Counted from the first letter of the stretch, positions 17,512 through 26,566 are shown. The stretch: DNA of 64,000 nucleotides from Paucihalobacter ruber (GCF_006494535.1 NZ_VHIQ01000003.1:62001-126000), one strand, 5' to 3'. Numbers and translations: made by a program. Notes: a model not told the origin generated them from the letters alone.

Positions 17512-17988
17512 ATGAAAGATAAAACCATCGACTACGTACTTAGAACCACCTGGTTGGCTGTCAATAAAATGTATAATGAAGAAGCTGCAAAATTCGATAC
17601 CACCATGGCTACGGGTTTTGCTTTATTAAGTATTGATCCAGAAAATGGCACCCCATCTACTTCGTTAGGCCCCAAAATGGGTATGGAAGCCACCAGTCTT
17701 TCAAGAACTTTGAAAGCTATGGAAGACAAAGGTTTAATTATACGAAAACCCAATCCAGAAGACGGTCGCGGTGTGTTAATTTATCTAACAGATTTTGGAA
17801 AAGAAAAAAGAAATTATTCTAAGGAACGGGTTTTAATTTTTAATGACACTATAAAAAAAAATGTGTCAGAAGAACAACTAAGGCACTTTTACGAAGTGGC
17901 CGATGTGATCAATAATATGATTTCAAATAAAAAAATATATAACCAAAAAGAATCTATACTTAAATACAATGAGCAAACGCAGAATTAA
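17512..17988 (+). CDS. MarR family transcriptional regulator of the beta-oxidation operon
   Basis: Winged helix regulator of 158 residues. The DNA-binding core is at about 45-105: GPKMGMEATSLSRTLKAMEDKGLIIRKPNPEDGR, with the recognition helix and the wing containing the conserved DxR (PEDGR). The gene overlaps the next one (fadN) by 20 bp, so it is cotranscribed with it. MarR proteins commonly sense small aromatic or acyl-CoA-like ligands. Given its place at the head of a fatty acid degradation operon and the twin palindromes upstream, I infer a repressor that responds to fatty acyl-CoA, a job done by the TetR-type FadR in Bacillus. Confidence 0.85.
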   Translation: MKDKTIDYVLRTTWLAVNKMYNEEAAKFDTTMATGFALLSIDPENGTPSTSLGPKMGMEATSLSRTLKAMEDKGLIIRKPNPEDGRGVLIYLTDFGKEKRNYSKERVLIFNDTIKKNVSEEQLRHFYEVADVINNMISNKKIYNQKESILKYNEQTQN

Positions 17989-20362
17989 AAAAATAGCAGT
18001 CATTGGGTCTGGTATTATGGGTAGCGGCATCGCTTGCCATTTTGCCAATATTGGCGTAGAGGTGTTATTGTTAGACATCATTCCAAGAGAACTCAACGAC
18101 GCCGAAAAAGCTAAAGGCCTTACCTTAAACGACAAAGTGGTAAGAAACAGAATCGTCAACGACTCCTTTACTGCCGCATTAAAGTCTAAACCATCTCCTA
18201 TTTACCACCAAAGTTTTGCACAGCGCATTACTACCGGTAACATGGAACATGATATTGCTAAAATTGCCAATGTTGATTGGATCATTGAAGTGGTAGTAGA
18301 ACGCCTGGACATTAAAAAACAGGTGTTTGAAAATCTGGAAAAATATCGCAAACCCGGAACGCTCATCACCTCAAATACCTCGGGCATTCCTATTCAGTTT
18401 ATGAGCGAAGGCCGCAGCGATGATTTTCAAAAACACTTTTGTGGCACACACTTCTTCAATCCGGCACGTTACTTAAAATTATTCGAGATTATTCCCGGGC
18501 CTAAAACATCTCAGGAAGTCCTGGACTTTTTAAACGGTTATGGCGAACAATTCCTCGGAAAAACATCAGTGGTAGCCAAAGACACTCCGGCCTTTATTGG
18601 TAACCGTATCGGGATTTTTAGCATTATGAGCTTATTCCATATGGTAAAAGATATGAATCTTACTATCGAAGAGGTTGATAAACTAACCGGACCGGTCATT
18701 GGCCGTCCAAAATCAGCCACCTTTAGAACTGTAGATGTTGTAGGCTTGGATACTTTGGTGCACGTGGCTAACGGTATTGCTGATAACTGCCCAAAAGACG
18801 AACGACACGAGCTGTTCAAACTACCAGATTTTATCAGTAAAATGGTAGAAAACAAATGGCTGGGCAGTAAAACCGGACAAGGATTTTACAAAAAAGAAGG
18901 TAAAGACATCAAGTCTTTAGATTTAAACACCCTTGAATACCGCGATAAGCAATCGGCTAAGTTCGCCACTTTAGAGCTTACCAAAACAGTTGATAAAGTT
19001 ATTGATCGTTTCCCGATTTTAGTCAATGGAAAAGACAAAGCAGGCGAATTTTACCGTAAAAATCTTGCGGCACTGTTCGCCTATGTATCACACCGAATTC
19101 CGGAAATAACAGACCAGCTTTATAAAATTGATGATGCCATGAAAGCCGGTTTCGGCTGGGAACACGGTCCGTTTCAAATATGGGATGCCGTTGGTGTTGA
19201 AAAAGGATTAGAATTAGCAAAAGCAGAAGGTTTTAACGTTGCACCATGGGTACAAGCCATGCTTTCAACCGGAAGTAAAACGTTCTATACCGTGAAAGAT
19301 GGAGCCAGTTACGCATACGATATCGATAAGACATCGCAAGAAAAAATCCCCGGACAAGATGCCTTTATTATTTTAGATAACATACGTAAATCTAACGAGG
19401 TATTTAAAAACTCCGGAGTAGTAATTGAAGATTTAGGAGACGGCATTTTAAACTGTGAATTCCAAAGTAAAATGAATACCATTGGCGGTGATGTTTTAGC
19501 AGGACTTAACAAAGCCATCGACTTGGCCGAAAAAGATTTTGACGGACTCGTAGTTGGAAACCAAGCAGCAAACTTTTCAGTTGGAGCCAATATCGGTATG
19601 ATTTTTATGATGGCCGTTGAACAAGAATACGATGAGCTTAACATGGCTATCAAATATTTTCAAGATACCATGATGCGCATGCGCTACTCCTCTATTCCAA
19701 CTATTGCAGCACCGCACGGAATGACACTTGGCGGTGGTTGCGAATTGTCTATGCACGCCGATAAAGTGGTAGCGGCAGCCGAAACCTATATCGGACTTGT
19801 TGAATTTGGTGTAGGTGTTATTCCCGGTGGCGGCGGTTCTAAAGAAATGGCTTTAAGAGCCCAGGACACCTTTAGAAAAGGCGATGTAGAATTAAATGTA
19901 TTGCAGGAATATTTCCTAACCATAGGTATGGCCAAAGTAGCCACCTCAGCCTACGAAGCCTTCGATTATGGCATCCTTCAAAAAGGAAAAGATGTGGTGG
20001 TGGTCAACAAAGACCGACAAATTGCCACAGCCAAAGCCTATGCAAGACTACTGGCCGATCAAGGTTATACCCAACCGGTTCCAAGAAAAGATATCAAGGT
20101 ACTTGGTAAACAAGCCCTGGGTATGTTTTTAGTTGGAACAGACGCTATGGAAGCCAGCCATTATATTAGTGAACACGATAAAAAAATTGCCAACAAACTA
20201 GCCTACGTTATGGCAGGCGGCGATTTATCAGAACCAACCTTGGTGAGCGAGCAATACTTATTAGATTTAGAACGCGAAGCTTTCTTGTCGCTCTGTACAG
20301 AACGCAAAACCTTAGAGCGTATACAACATATGTTAAAAACTGGTAAACCCTTAAGAAATTAG
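17969..20362 (+). CDS. fadN: 3-hydroxyacyl-CoA dehydrogenase/enoyl-CoA hydratase, FadN type
   Basis: Bifunctional beta-oxidation enzyme of 797 residues. The dehydrogenase comes first: NAD loop GSGIMGSG at 13-20, SNTSGIPI near 134, and the catalytic-His region GTHFFNPARY near 155. The crotonase domain is C-terminal (about 500-720) with GMTLGGGCELSMHAD and FGVGVIPGGGGSKEMALRA oxyanion-hole/catalytic segments. This domain order is reversed relative to E. coli FadB and matches B. subtilis FadN, and the next two genes complete the fadN-fadA-fadE order. Its TAG stop is overlapped by the left arm of a 21-bp inverted repeat belonging to a four-helix-bundle cassette. Confidence 0.93.
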   Translation: MSKRRIKKIAVIGSGIMGSGIACHFANIGVEVLLLDIIPRELNDAEKAKGLTLNDKVVRNRIVNDSFTAALKSKPSPIYHQSFAQRITTGNMEHDIAKIANVDWIIEVVVERLDIKKQVFENLEKYRKPGTLITSNTSGIPIQFMSEGRSDDFQKHFCGTHFFNPARYLKLFEIIPGPKTSQEVLDFLNGYGEQFLGKTSVVAKDTPAFIGNRIGIFSIMSLFHMVKDMNLTIEEVDKLTGPVIGRPKSATFRTVDVVGLDTLVHVANGIADNCPKDERHELFKLPDFISKMVENKWLGSKTGQGFYKKEGKDIKSLDLNTLEYRDKQSAKFATLELTKTVDKVIDRFPILVNGKDKAGEFYRKNLAALFAYVSHRIPEITDQLYKIDDAMKAGFGWEHGPFQIWDAVGVEKGLELAKAEGFNVAPWVQAMLSTGSKTFYTVKDGASYAYDIDKTSQEKIPGQDAFIILDNIRKSNEVFKNSGVVIEDLGDGILNCEFQSKMNTIGGDVLAGLNKAIDLAEKDFDGLVVGNQAANFSVGANIGMIFMMAVEQEYDELNMAIKYFQDTMMRMRYSSIPTIAAPHGMTLGGGCELSMHADKVVAAAETYIGLVEFGVGVIPGGGGSKEMALRAQDTFRKGDVELNVLQEYFLTIGMAKVATSAYEAFDYGILQKGKDVVVVNKDRQIATAKAYARLLADQGYTQPVPRKDIKVLGKQALGMFLVGTDAMEASHYISEHDKKIANKLAYVMAGGDLSEPTLVSEQYLLDLEREAFLSLCTERKTLERIQHMLKTGKPLRN

Positions 20363-20497
20363 TATTAAGTATTAAGACACAAGTTTTAAGACAAATAAGT
20401 ATAACTATGATAAATTACGAGTTTCATTTTAAAAATGGATTTTTAACGAGCGAATTATCTTTTGAATATCAAGGTATGTGTCTTAATACTTAATACT
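20361..20497. repeat. 21-bp perfect inverted repeat (TATTAAG type) at the left end of S23 cassette 1
   Basis: The arm at 20361-20381 (AGTATTAAGTATTAAGACAC, plus A) is the exact reverse complement of 20477-20497. The left arm starts inside the fadN stop codon. The first 17 bases can alternatively pair with 20930-20946, downstream of the four-helix-bundle gene, so that the whole gene would sit in the loop of an RNA stem. The loop between the two upstream arms is about 95 bases and holds no ORF that I would support. Confidence 0.8.
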
Positions 20498-20518
20498 CTA
20501 ATCTTAATACTGTATAGG

Positions 20519-20881
20519 ATGCATAATTTCGAAAAACTTAAAATATGGCAAAAAGCAATGGAAATAGCAGTTGAGGTTTATGAAATCTCTTTAATTCTGC
20601 CCGAAGATGAGAAATTCAACCTTATTCATCAGATAAAAAAATGTGCGGTTTCAATCCCTTCTAACATTGCAGAAGGTTCAGGACGGAACTCAGATAAAGA
20701 GTTTATTCAATTTTTAGGTATTGCTAATGGATCAACGTTTGAATTAATCACACAACTTATACTTGCTAAAAGATTAAAACTAATAAATGAAGAAGTTGTT
20801 CAACCAGTAATCAACCAACTGGTTGAAGTTTCAAATATGAATTTTTCGTTTCAAAAAACATTAAAAAATAAAAATAAATGA
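20519..20881 (+). CDS. Four-helix-bundle protein, S23/IVP family (cassette 1)
   Basis: Protein of 120 residues of the family first known from intervening sequences in bacterial 23S rRNA genes (S23/IVP), also related to the Avd proteins of diversity-generating retroelements. Hallmarks visible: N-terminal FEKLKIWQKAMEIAVEVYEI, the central CAVSIPSNIAEGSGR (the most conserved part), and FLGIANGSTFEL. A longer frame exists from a TTG at 20462, but that part is translated repeat DNA, so the ATG at 20519 is chosen. No 23S rRNA or reverse transcriptase is near. The gene lies between fadN and fadA and is bracketed by TATTAAG repeats on both sides. Confidence 0.85.
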   Translation: MHNFEKLKIWQKAMEIAVEVYEISLILPEDEKFNLIHQIKKCAVSIPSNIAEGSGRNSDKEFIQFLGIANGSTFELITQLILAKRLKLINEEVVQPVINQLVEVSNMNFSFQKTLKNKNK

Positions 20882-20925
20882 TTTGATTATTAAGTCTGAA
20901 CTTCTCTGTCTTCTGTCTTCAGTCT

Positions 20926-20960
20926 TCAGTCTTAATACTTAATACTTAATACTTAATACC
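20926..20960. repeat. TATTAAG-type tandem array at the right end of S23 cassette 1
   Basis: Several tandem units of the 7-mer CTTAATA, ending 7 bp before the fadA ATG. It is the inverted counterpart of the repeat that opens the cassette at 20361. Confidence 0.8.
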
Positions 20961-20966
20961 TCTAAA

Positions 20967-22157
20967 ATGAAAACAGCATATATAGTAAAAGCATACAGAA
21001 CAGCCGTTGGAAAAGCACCAAAAGGCGCGTTCAGATTTAAAAGAACAGACGAACTCGGTGCTGAAACCATTCAGTACATGATGAAAGAATTGCCACAATT
21101 GGATGTCTCGCGTATAGACGACGTGATCGTGGGCAACGCTATGCCCGAAGGTTCCCAAGGACTTAACATGGCGCGATTTATATCGCTTATTGGCTTGAAC
21201 AGTATTGAAGTTCCGGGAGTCACCGTCAACAGATTTTGCTCTTCAGGAGTAGAGACCATCGCCATTGCCACAGCTAAAATACAGTCGGGCATGGCGCATT
21301 GCATTATTGCCGGTGGTGCCGAAAGCATGAGTGCGGTTCCAATGACCGGTTTTAAGCCCGATTTAAATTACGACACTATCAAATCAGGCCATGAAAGTTA
21401 TTACTGGGGTATGGGTAACACGGCCGAGGCGGTTGCCAATCAATTTAAGGTATCTCGTGAAGATCAGGATGAATTTGCCTATAACTCACACATGAAAGCT
21501 TTAAAGGCACAAGCTGAAGGCAAATTTGACGAGCAAATTGTTCCCATAACTGTCGACCAAACTTATATTGATGACAATGGCAAAAAAGTCACAAAATCAT
21601 ATACCGTAACCAAGGATGAAGGTCCGCGCGCAGGCACTAGTAAGGAGGCCCTTGCCAAATTACCGGCAGTGTTCGCAGCAGGTGGTAGTGTCACCGCAGG
21701 AAATTCATCTCAAATGAGTGATGGTGCTGCCTTTGTAATGCTCATGAGCGAAGAAATGGTTAAAGAACTCAACTTAGAACCTATTGCGAGAATGGTCAAT
21801 TACGCCGCTGCCGGTGTAGAACCGCGAATTATGGGTATTGGTCCGGTTAAGGCCATTCCGAAGGCTCTAAAACTTGCCGGATTAAAACAAAGTGATTTAG
21901 AACTGATAGAATTAAACGAAGCATTTGCTTCACAATCCCTAGCAGTTATTAGAGAATTAGGTCTCAATCCCGACATCATTAATGTTAATGGCGGTGCCAT
22001 AGCCTTAGGTCATCCGCTGGGCTGTACCGGTGCTAAACTGTCGGTGCAACTTTTCGACGAAATGAGAAAACGCAACATGAGCGGTAAATATGGTGCCGTA
22101 ACCATGTGTGTTGGTACCGGGCAAGGCGCTTGTGGGATATTTGAGTTTTTGAAATAG
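20967..22157 (+). CDS. fadA: Acetyl-CoA C-acyltransferase (thiolase), beta-oxidation
   Basis: Thiolase of 396 residues that cleaves 3-ketoacyl-CoA with CoA in the last step of the beta-oxidation cycle. The acylated cysteine is Cys91 (VNRFCSSGVETI), the second triad parts are the His in GGAIALGHPLGCTGA and the C-terminal Cys in MCVGTGQGACGIFEF. It is the middle gene of a fadN-fadA-fadE operon, but is separated from both neighbours by about 600-bp and 540-bp inserts, each carrying an S23-type gene and repeats. The ATG at 20967 is only 7 bp after a TATTAAG array, so the repeat forms the leader of this gene. Confidence 0.94.
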   Translation: MKTAYIVKAYRTAVGKAPKGAFRFKRTDELGAETIQYMMKELPQLDVSRIDDVIVGNAMPEGSQGLNMARFISLIGLNSIEVPGVTVNRFCSSGVETIAIATAKIQSGMAHCIIAGGAESMSAVPMTGFKPDLNYDTIKSGHESYYWGMGNTAEAVANQFKVSREDQDEFAYNSHMKALKAQAEGKFDEQIVPITVDQTYIDDNGKKVTKSYTVTKDEGPRAGTSKEALAKLPAVFAAGGSVTAGNSSQMSDGAAFVMLMSEEMVKELNLEPIARMVNYAAAGVEPRIMGIGPVKAIPKALKLAGLKQSDLELIELNEAFASQSLAVIRELGLNPDIINVNGGAIALGHPLGCTGAKLSVQLFDEMRKRNMSGKYGAVTMCVGTGQGACGIFEFLK

Positions 22158-22163
22158 AAATAT

Positions 22164-22276
22164 TGAGAACAGAGAAAATAGAACAGAGAACAGAGAGAAG
22201 AGATGTTTTTCATTAAAACGATTGACATTTATCTCTTCTCTCTTCTCCCTGCCTGTCGGCAGACAGGTCTTCTCTA
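22164..22276. repeat. GAGAACA/TCTCTTC inverted repeats at the left end of S23 cassette 2, with a 20-bp GC-rich insert
   Basis: GAGA-type repeats (22164-22204) face TCTCTTC-type repeats (22231-22276). AGAGAGAAGAGAT at 22192-22204 is the exact reverse complement of 22231-22243. The right part is split by a 20-bp GC-rich near-palindrome at 22248-22267; removing those 20 bases restores an uninterrupted TCTCTTC array. The left arm can also pair with the array after the gene (22657-22687). Confidence 0.8.
22248..22267. repeat. 20-bp GC-rich insert (family H) in a TCTCTTC array
   Basis: CCTGCCTGTCGGCAGACAGG. Without it the flanks join as TCTCTTCTC-TCTTCTCT, a continuous array. The same 20-mer in reverse lies at 41401-41420. 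Confidence 0.8.
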
Positions 22277-22289
22277 AATACTAACATCT

Positions 22290-22655
22290 ATGAGTACCAA
22301 GAAAAGACATAACTACAAAAATTTGAAAATTTGGCAATTAGGATTAGAAATTTCTTTCGACATCTCTGATTTACTTGTTCAATTTCCGCAACATGAACCT
22401 TATGATCTTTCTTCTCAAATGAGTAGATGCTCTATTTCTATGCCCAGTAATATTGCCGAAGGTTCAGCTAAAAGCAACAAATCGTTCAGTAATTACTTAG
22501 ACATCGCTCTGGGCTCATCATTTGAATTAGGCACCCAATTATTAATAGCAAATCACAGAACATATATAAACCAAGAAACATTAACAACCCTTGAAGAAAA
22601 AATAGAAGAATTTCAGAAAATGACCATGAGCTTCCAAAACAAGCTTAAGGATTAA
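22290..22655 (+). CDS. Four-helix-bundle protein, S23/IVP family (cassette 2)
   Basis: Second member of the S23/IVP family in the same operon, 121 residues. It has the same landmarks, YKNLKIWQLGLEISFDISDL, the central CSISMPSNIAEGSAKS and LDIALGSSFELGTQ, but differs from cassette 1 at most other positions, so it is not a recent copy. The flanking repeats also differ: GAGA/TCTC arrays here, TATTAAG arrays there. It lies between fadA and fadE in the same orientation. Its function is unknown; members bind nucleic acid or other proteins in the systems studied, and I infer an RNA- or DNA-hairpin link from the flanks only. Confidence 0.85.
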   Translation: MSTKKRHNYKNLKIWQLGLEISFDISDLLVQFPQHEPYDLSSQMSRCSISMPSNIAEGSAKSNKSFSNYLDIALGSSFELGTQLLIANHRTYINQETLTTLEEKIEEFQKMTMSFQNKLKD

Positions 22656-22656
22656 G

Positions 22657-22687
22657 TCTCTTTTCTCTTCTCTCTTCTCTCTTCTCT
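22657..22687. repeat. TCTCTTC-type array at the right end of S23 cassette 2
   Basis: Continuous CTCTTTTCTCTTCTCTC-type array starting right after the S23 stop codon and ending 13 bp before the fadE ATG. Complementary to the GAGA repeats at 22164-22204. Confidence 0.8.
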
Positions 22688-22700
22688 AAAATTAAAATCT

Positions 22701-24509
22701 ATGAACACAACAGTTAAAGAAAAAGAAATCTTACGCGGCGGACAATTCCTCGTGAAAGAAACACATTGCGATGACGTCTTCACCCCTGAAGATTTTACCG
22801 AAGAACAAAATATGATGAAAGAAGCGGTCATCGAATTCAACGACCGTGAAATCATTGCACACCGCGAACGCTTCGAAAAGAAAGACTTCGCTTTTACCGA
22901 AGCTTGTATGCGCAAAGCGGGCGACCTAGGCTTTTTGAGTGTTGCAGTACCTGAGGAATACGGCGGTTTGGGAATGGGCTTCGTGTCTACCATGCTGGTA
23001 TGCGACTATATTTCGAGTGGTACCGGCTCGTTTAGCACGGCTTTTGGCGCACATACCGGTATTGGCACCATGCCAATTACCCTCTACGGAACCGAAGAAC
23101 AAAAACAAAAATACGTGCCAAGATTGGCCAGTGGCGAATGGTTTGGCGCTTATTGCTTAACCGAACCGGGCGCGGGTAGCGATGCCAATTCGGGTAAAAC
23201 AACAGCCGAACTCACTGCCGATGGTAAACATTATAAGATTAACGGACAAAAAATGTGGATTTCCAACGCAGGATTCTGCAAGTTGTTCATTGTATTTGCC
23301 AGAATTGAAAACGATAAAAATATTACCGGTTTCATCGTAGAAAATGATCCGGCAAATGGCATCACCTTAGGCGAAGAAGAACACAAACTCGGTATTAGAG
23401 CCTCTTCAACGCGTCAGGTATTTTTTAACGATTGTATGGTGCCGGTTGAAAATATGCTGGCCGGTCGTGGCGAAGGTTTTAAAATTGCCATGAATGCCTT
23501 AAACGTTGGAAGAATTAAACTGGCTGCCGCTTGTTTAGATTCGCAACGCCGCATTACTACTCACGCAGTAAAATACGCCACAGAGCGCAAGCAATTTAAC
23601 ACACCTATTGCCGATTTTGGTGCTATCATATCTAAATTGGCCGAAATGGCAACCAGCGCTTATGCCGGTGAGTCAGCCTCCTACAGAGCTGCTAAAAACA
23701 TTGAAGACCGCATTGAAATGCGCGTTGCCGCCGGTAACAGTCACCAGGAAGCAGAATTGAAAGGGGTTGAAGAATACGCCATAGAATGTTCCATCTTAAA
23801 AGTGGCAGTGTCTGAAGATGTTCAAAACTGTGCCGATGAAGGTATACAGATTTTTGGTGGTATGGGCTTCTCTGAAGAAACACCTATGGAAGCCGCCTGG
23901 AGAGATGCCAGAATTGCCAGAATATACGAAGGTACCAACGAAATTAACCGAATGCTCTCTGTGGGAATGTTGGTTAAAAAAGCCATGAAAGGTCATGTAG
24001 ATCTACTGTCGCCCGCCATGAAAGTTCAGGAAGAATTAATGGGCATTCCGTCTTTTGATATTCCTGATTATTCTGAATTATTTGCCGAAGAAAAGGAAAT
24101 GATTGCCAAGCTTAAAAAAGTATTTTTAATGGTGGCAGGTGCTGCGGTTCAAAAATTCGGACCCGATTTAGACCAACATCAACAATTGCTTCTAGCTGCA
24201 TCAAATATACTGATCGAAATTTACTTGGCAGAATCTGCTGTATTAAGAACCGAAAAGAATGCCAAACGATTCGGTGAAGATTCTCAAAAAGAACAAATCG
24301 CCATGGCCAAATTGTACTTGTTCAATGCCGTTGAAATTATCAAGAAAAACGGTATGGAAGGTATCATATCATTCGCTGAAGGCGATGAACAAAAAATGAT
24401 GCTCATGGGCTTAAAACGTTTCACCAAATACAACAACTACCCTAACGTAGTTGAATTGAGAAACACCATCGCCGAAAAGGTAAAGGCCGAGAATAAGTAC
24501 TGTTTCTAA
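22701..24509 (+). CDS. fadE: Acyl-CoA dehydrogenase with C-terminal extension, FadE type
   Basis: FAD enzyme of 602 residues that makes the first double bond in beta-oxidation. The acyl-CoA dehydrogenase core (about 30-420) has the flavin-contact stretch CLTEPGAGSDANS, KMWISNAGFC, and the C-terminal IYEGTNEINRMLSVG near 405-418. A further 170 residues form the extra helical domain seen in Bacillus FadE and mitochondrial very-long-chain dehydrogenases, longer than the roughly 380 residues of short-chain enzymes. It closes the fadN-fadA-fadE operon and is followed by a strong hairpin. Confidence 0.92.
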   Translation: MNTTVKEKEILRGGQFLVKETHCDDVFTPEDFTEEQNMMKEAVIEFNDREIIAHRERFEKKDFAFTEACMRKAGDLGFLSVAVPEEYGGLGMGFVSTMLVCDYISSGTGSFSTAFGAHTGIGTMPITLYGTEEQKQKYVPRLASGEWFGAYCLTEPGAGSDANSGKTTAELTADGKHYKINGQKMWISNAGFCKLFIVFARIENDKNITGFIVENDPANGITLGEEEHKLGIRASSTRQVFFNDCMVPVENMLAGRGEGFKIAMNALNVGRIKLAAACLDSQRRITTHAVKYATERKQFNTPIADFGAIISKLAEMATSAYAGESASYRAAKNIEDRIEMRVAAGNSHQEAELKGVEEYAIECSILKVAVSEDVQNCADEGIQIFGGMGFSEETPMEAAWRDARIARIYEGTNEINRMLSVGMLVKKAMKGHVDLLSPAMKVQEELMGIPSFDIPDYSELFAEEKEMIAKLKKVFLMVAGAAVQKFGPDLDQHQQLLLAASNILIEIYLAESAVLRTEKNAKRFGEDSQKEQIAMAKLYLFNAVEIIKKNGMEGIISFAEGDEQKMMLMGLKRFTKYNNYPNVVELRNTIAEKVKAENKYCF

Positions 24510-24537
24510 ACGGTTAAAATTTCATATAACACATACC

Positions 24538-24585
24538 AGACCTCATAGTCCCGATGGCAATTGGGACTGCGAGGTCTTCCTTTTT
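24538..24585 (+). terminator. Intrinsic terminator after fadE
   Basis: AGACCTC..AGTCCC pairs with GGGACT..GAGGTCT around a 10-base loop, with one 2-bp internal mismatch, and is followed by TCCTTTTT. It begins 28 bp after fadE and ends the beta-oxidation operon. The remaining gap to 24763 holds nothing I recognise. Confidence 0.75.
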
Positions 24586-24763
24586 GAAATAATGTAGCTC
24601 AACACAATATAAAATACAGTGCTTCTGGTGCTATTCTATGACGAGCGCTAGATGTAGGCATCAGATGTTGAAAAAAATTATTGACAAAACCTTAGCGTTC
24701 TTGGCGACTTCGCGGTGCATTTTAATTATTAAGTCATCAATGGACTTTTTATATTTCTTTACT

Positions 24764-26566
24764 TTAAGCCATCGTATGCTTCACCTTTTCCTCCTCAGTA
24801 ATTTCAGATAAATTAATAGCCGTTTCTATCAATGCCAAATGCGAATAGGCCTGCGGAAAATTCCCTAACAAACGTTTGGTTTTAAAATCAATGTCTTCGC
24901 TAAACAATCCTAAATGATTACTATAAGTCAATAATTTATCGAACATTTTTTTGGCTTTGAGCCGCTCACCTATTTTGTACAAACTGTTGATAAACCAAAA
25001 CGTACAAATGGTAAACGAGGAGCTTGGTAATCCAAAATCGTCTTCATTTTTATAACGATACATCAAGCCGTCGTAACTCAATTCTTTTTCAATAGCCAAA
25101 ACCGTACTCACATATTTTGGGTCTTTGGCTTCAATAAATCCGTAATTTTCCATTAACAGTACCGAGGCATCCAGGTATTTACTGCCATAAGATTGGGTAA
25201 ACGCCTTTACATCTTCATTCCACGCTTTCTCAAAAATATCGTTTTTTATTTCGGCTTCAAGGAGTTTCCACTTATTGATTTTTCGGTATTTATCCAATTT
25301 TTCGGCTACTTTAATAGCTCTGTCCACGGCTACCCAACACAGTACTTTTGAGAAAGTGAAATGTCGGTCTTCGGTTCTAAATTCCCAAATACCTTTATCG
25401 GCTTCGCGCCAGTGTTTTTCAACTACCCAAACTATGCCTTTAGTGATGGTCCAAAGTTCTTCAGTTCTTTCAACATCAACAGTAAATTTTTCAAACTGCT
25501 GGTTAATCACATCCATCAAAATACCATAAATATCGTTTTGCTTTTGCATGTATGCGGCATTGCCAATGCGCACCGGTCTGGAATTTTGGTAACCCGATAA
25601 ATGATTTAAGGTAAGCTCTGTGAGTTGCTTTTCTTTATTGATCCCATACATGATTTGAAGTTTTTCGTCTTTATCGGGTATCAAATCAATAATAAATTGC
25701 AAATACCGCTGCGCGGCACTGCGATGTCCTAAATGAGACAACACTTTAATCACCATCGAAGCATCCCGAATCCAGCAAAAACGGTAATCCCAATTGCGCA
25801 CTTCGCCAATAGTTTCTGGTAATGAAGTGGTTGCAGCTGCCAAAACGGCACCCGTTTTATCATAGCTTAGTAACTTTAAGGTAACCGCACTTCTTAAAAT
25901 TTCTTCGTTATATAAATTGTATTTAGGAGTTTTATCTATCCAATTCAACCAATACACCTTAGTGCGTTGGTGCTCTAAATACATATTGTCAACAGTTGGC
26001 TTAAATACTTTTTCGTTATAGCCTAAAAGGAAAAACGCATCCGCGATGAGCAAAATAGGTTCACTATTTACAATTTGTTGAAGGTCTAAATTAGAATACA
26101 TAAAAAGTGTGTCGAACTTTTCACTATGTGTTAGACTTACAATAAATTCATCCTTTACATAGGTGTCGGTAACACCAATGGCATATTCCAATTTGGGCTG
26201 ATAATCTAATTTAAATGTGGGCTTTCCTGAAATATATTTGATATATCGAACAATTTCGGGCGGTGCTTGGTATTTGGTATTTGTTTTATGATAGCGCGGC
26301 ATAAAGTCGTGTACTTCAAAAGTATCGAGTCCGTTACTAAATCTCGTTACCAAAATAGCAGTTTGATTGAGGTAGAATTGGGTAATTTGATAACTTTCAT
26401 CTACAATAAATCCAAAGTGGCCACCAATGTTATCGTCTAAAATTTTAGCAAATACCGACGAAGAGTCAAACTCGGGCAAGCAACACCAGTCGATAGAACC
26501 TGTTTTTGAAATAAGCGCAGCGCTTCGGCAATTTCCTATAATGCCATAATGTAAATTGTCTTTCAA
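24764..26566 (-). CDS. Glycoside hydrolase family 15 protein (probable trehalase/glucoamylase)
   Basis: GH15 protein of 600 residues with an N-terminal beta-sandwich (about 1-200) and a C-terminal (alpha/alpha)6 barrel. Typical segments are ISKTGSIDWCCLPEFDSSSVFA, ETIGEVRNWDYRFCWIRDASMV (catalytic region) and GIWEFRTEDRHFTFSKVLCWVAVDRA. There is no signal peptide, so it is cytosolic. It is divergent from the fused OtsA-OtsB gene with 73 bp between starts. That pairing suggests an intracellular trehalase that removes trehalose again, as known for actinobacterial GH15 trehalases; glucoamylase activity is the alternative. Confidence 0.85.
   Translation of the reverse strand: MKDNLHYGIIGNCRSAALISKTGSIDWCCLPEFDSSSVFAKILDDNIGGHFGFIVDESYQITQFYLNQTAILVTRFSNGLDTFEVHDFMPRYHKTNTKYQAPPEIVRYIKYISGKPTFKLDYQPKLEYAIGVTDTYVKDEFIVSLTHSEKFDTLFMYSNLDLQQIVNSEPILLIADAFFLLGYNEKVFKPTVDNMYLEHQRTKVYWLNWIDKTPKYNLYNEEILRSAVTLKLLSYDKTGAVLAAATTSLPETIGEVRNWDYRFCWIRDASMVIKVLSHLGHRSAAQRYLQFIIDLIPDKDEKLQIMYGINKEKQLTELTLNHLSGYQNSRPVRIGNAAYMQKQNDIYGILMDVINQQFEKFTVDVERTEELWTITKGIVWVVEKHWREADKGIWEFRTEDRHFTFSKVLCWVAVDRAIKVAEKLDKYRKINKWKLLEAEIKNDIFEKAWNEDVKAFTQSYGSKYLDASVLLMENYGFIEAKDPKYVSTVLAIEKELSYDGLMYRYKNEDDFGLPSSSFTICTFWFINSLYKIGERLKAKKMFDKLLTYSNHLGLFSEDIDFKTKRLLGNFPQAYSHLALIETAINLSEITEEEKVKHTMA

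Noticed and set aside
20519-22655. Diversity-generating retroelement, because S23 proteins are related to Avd
   Set aside because: No reverse transcriptase and no template/variable repeat pair was found near either S23 gene.
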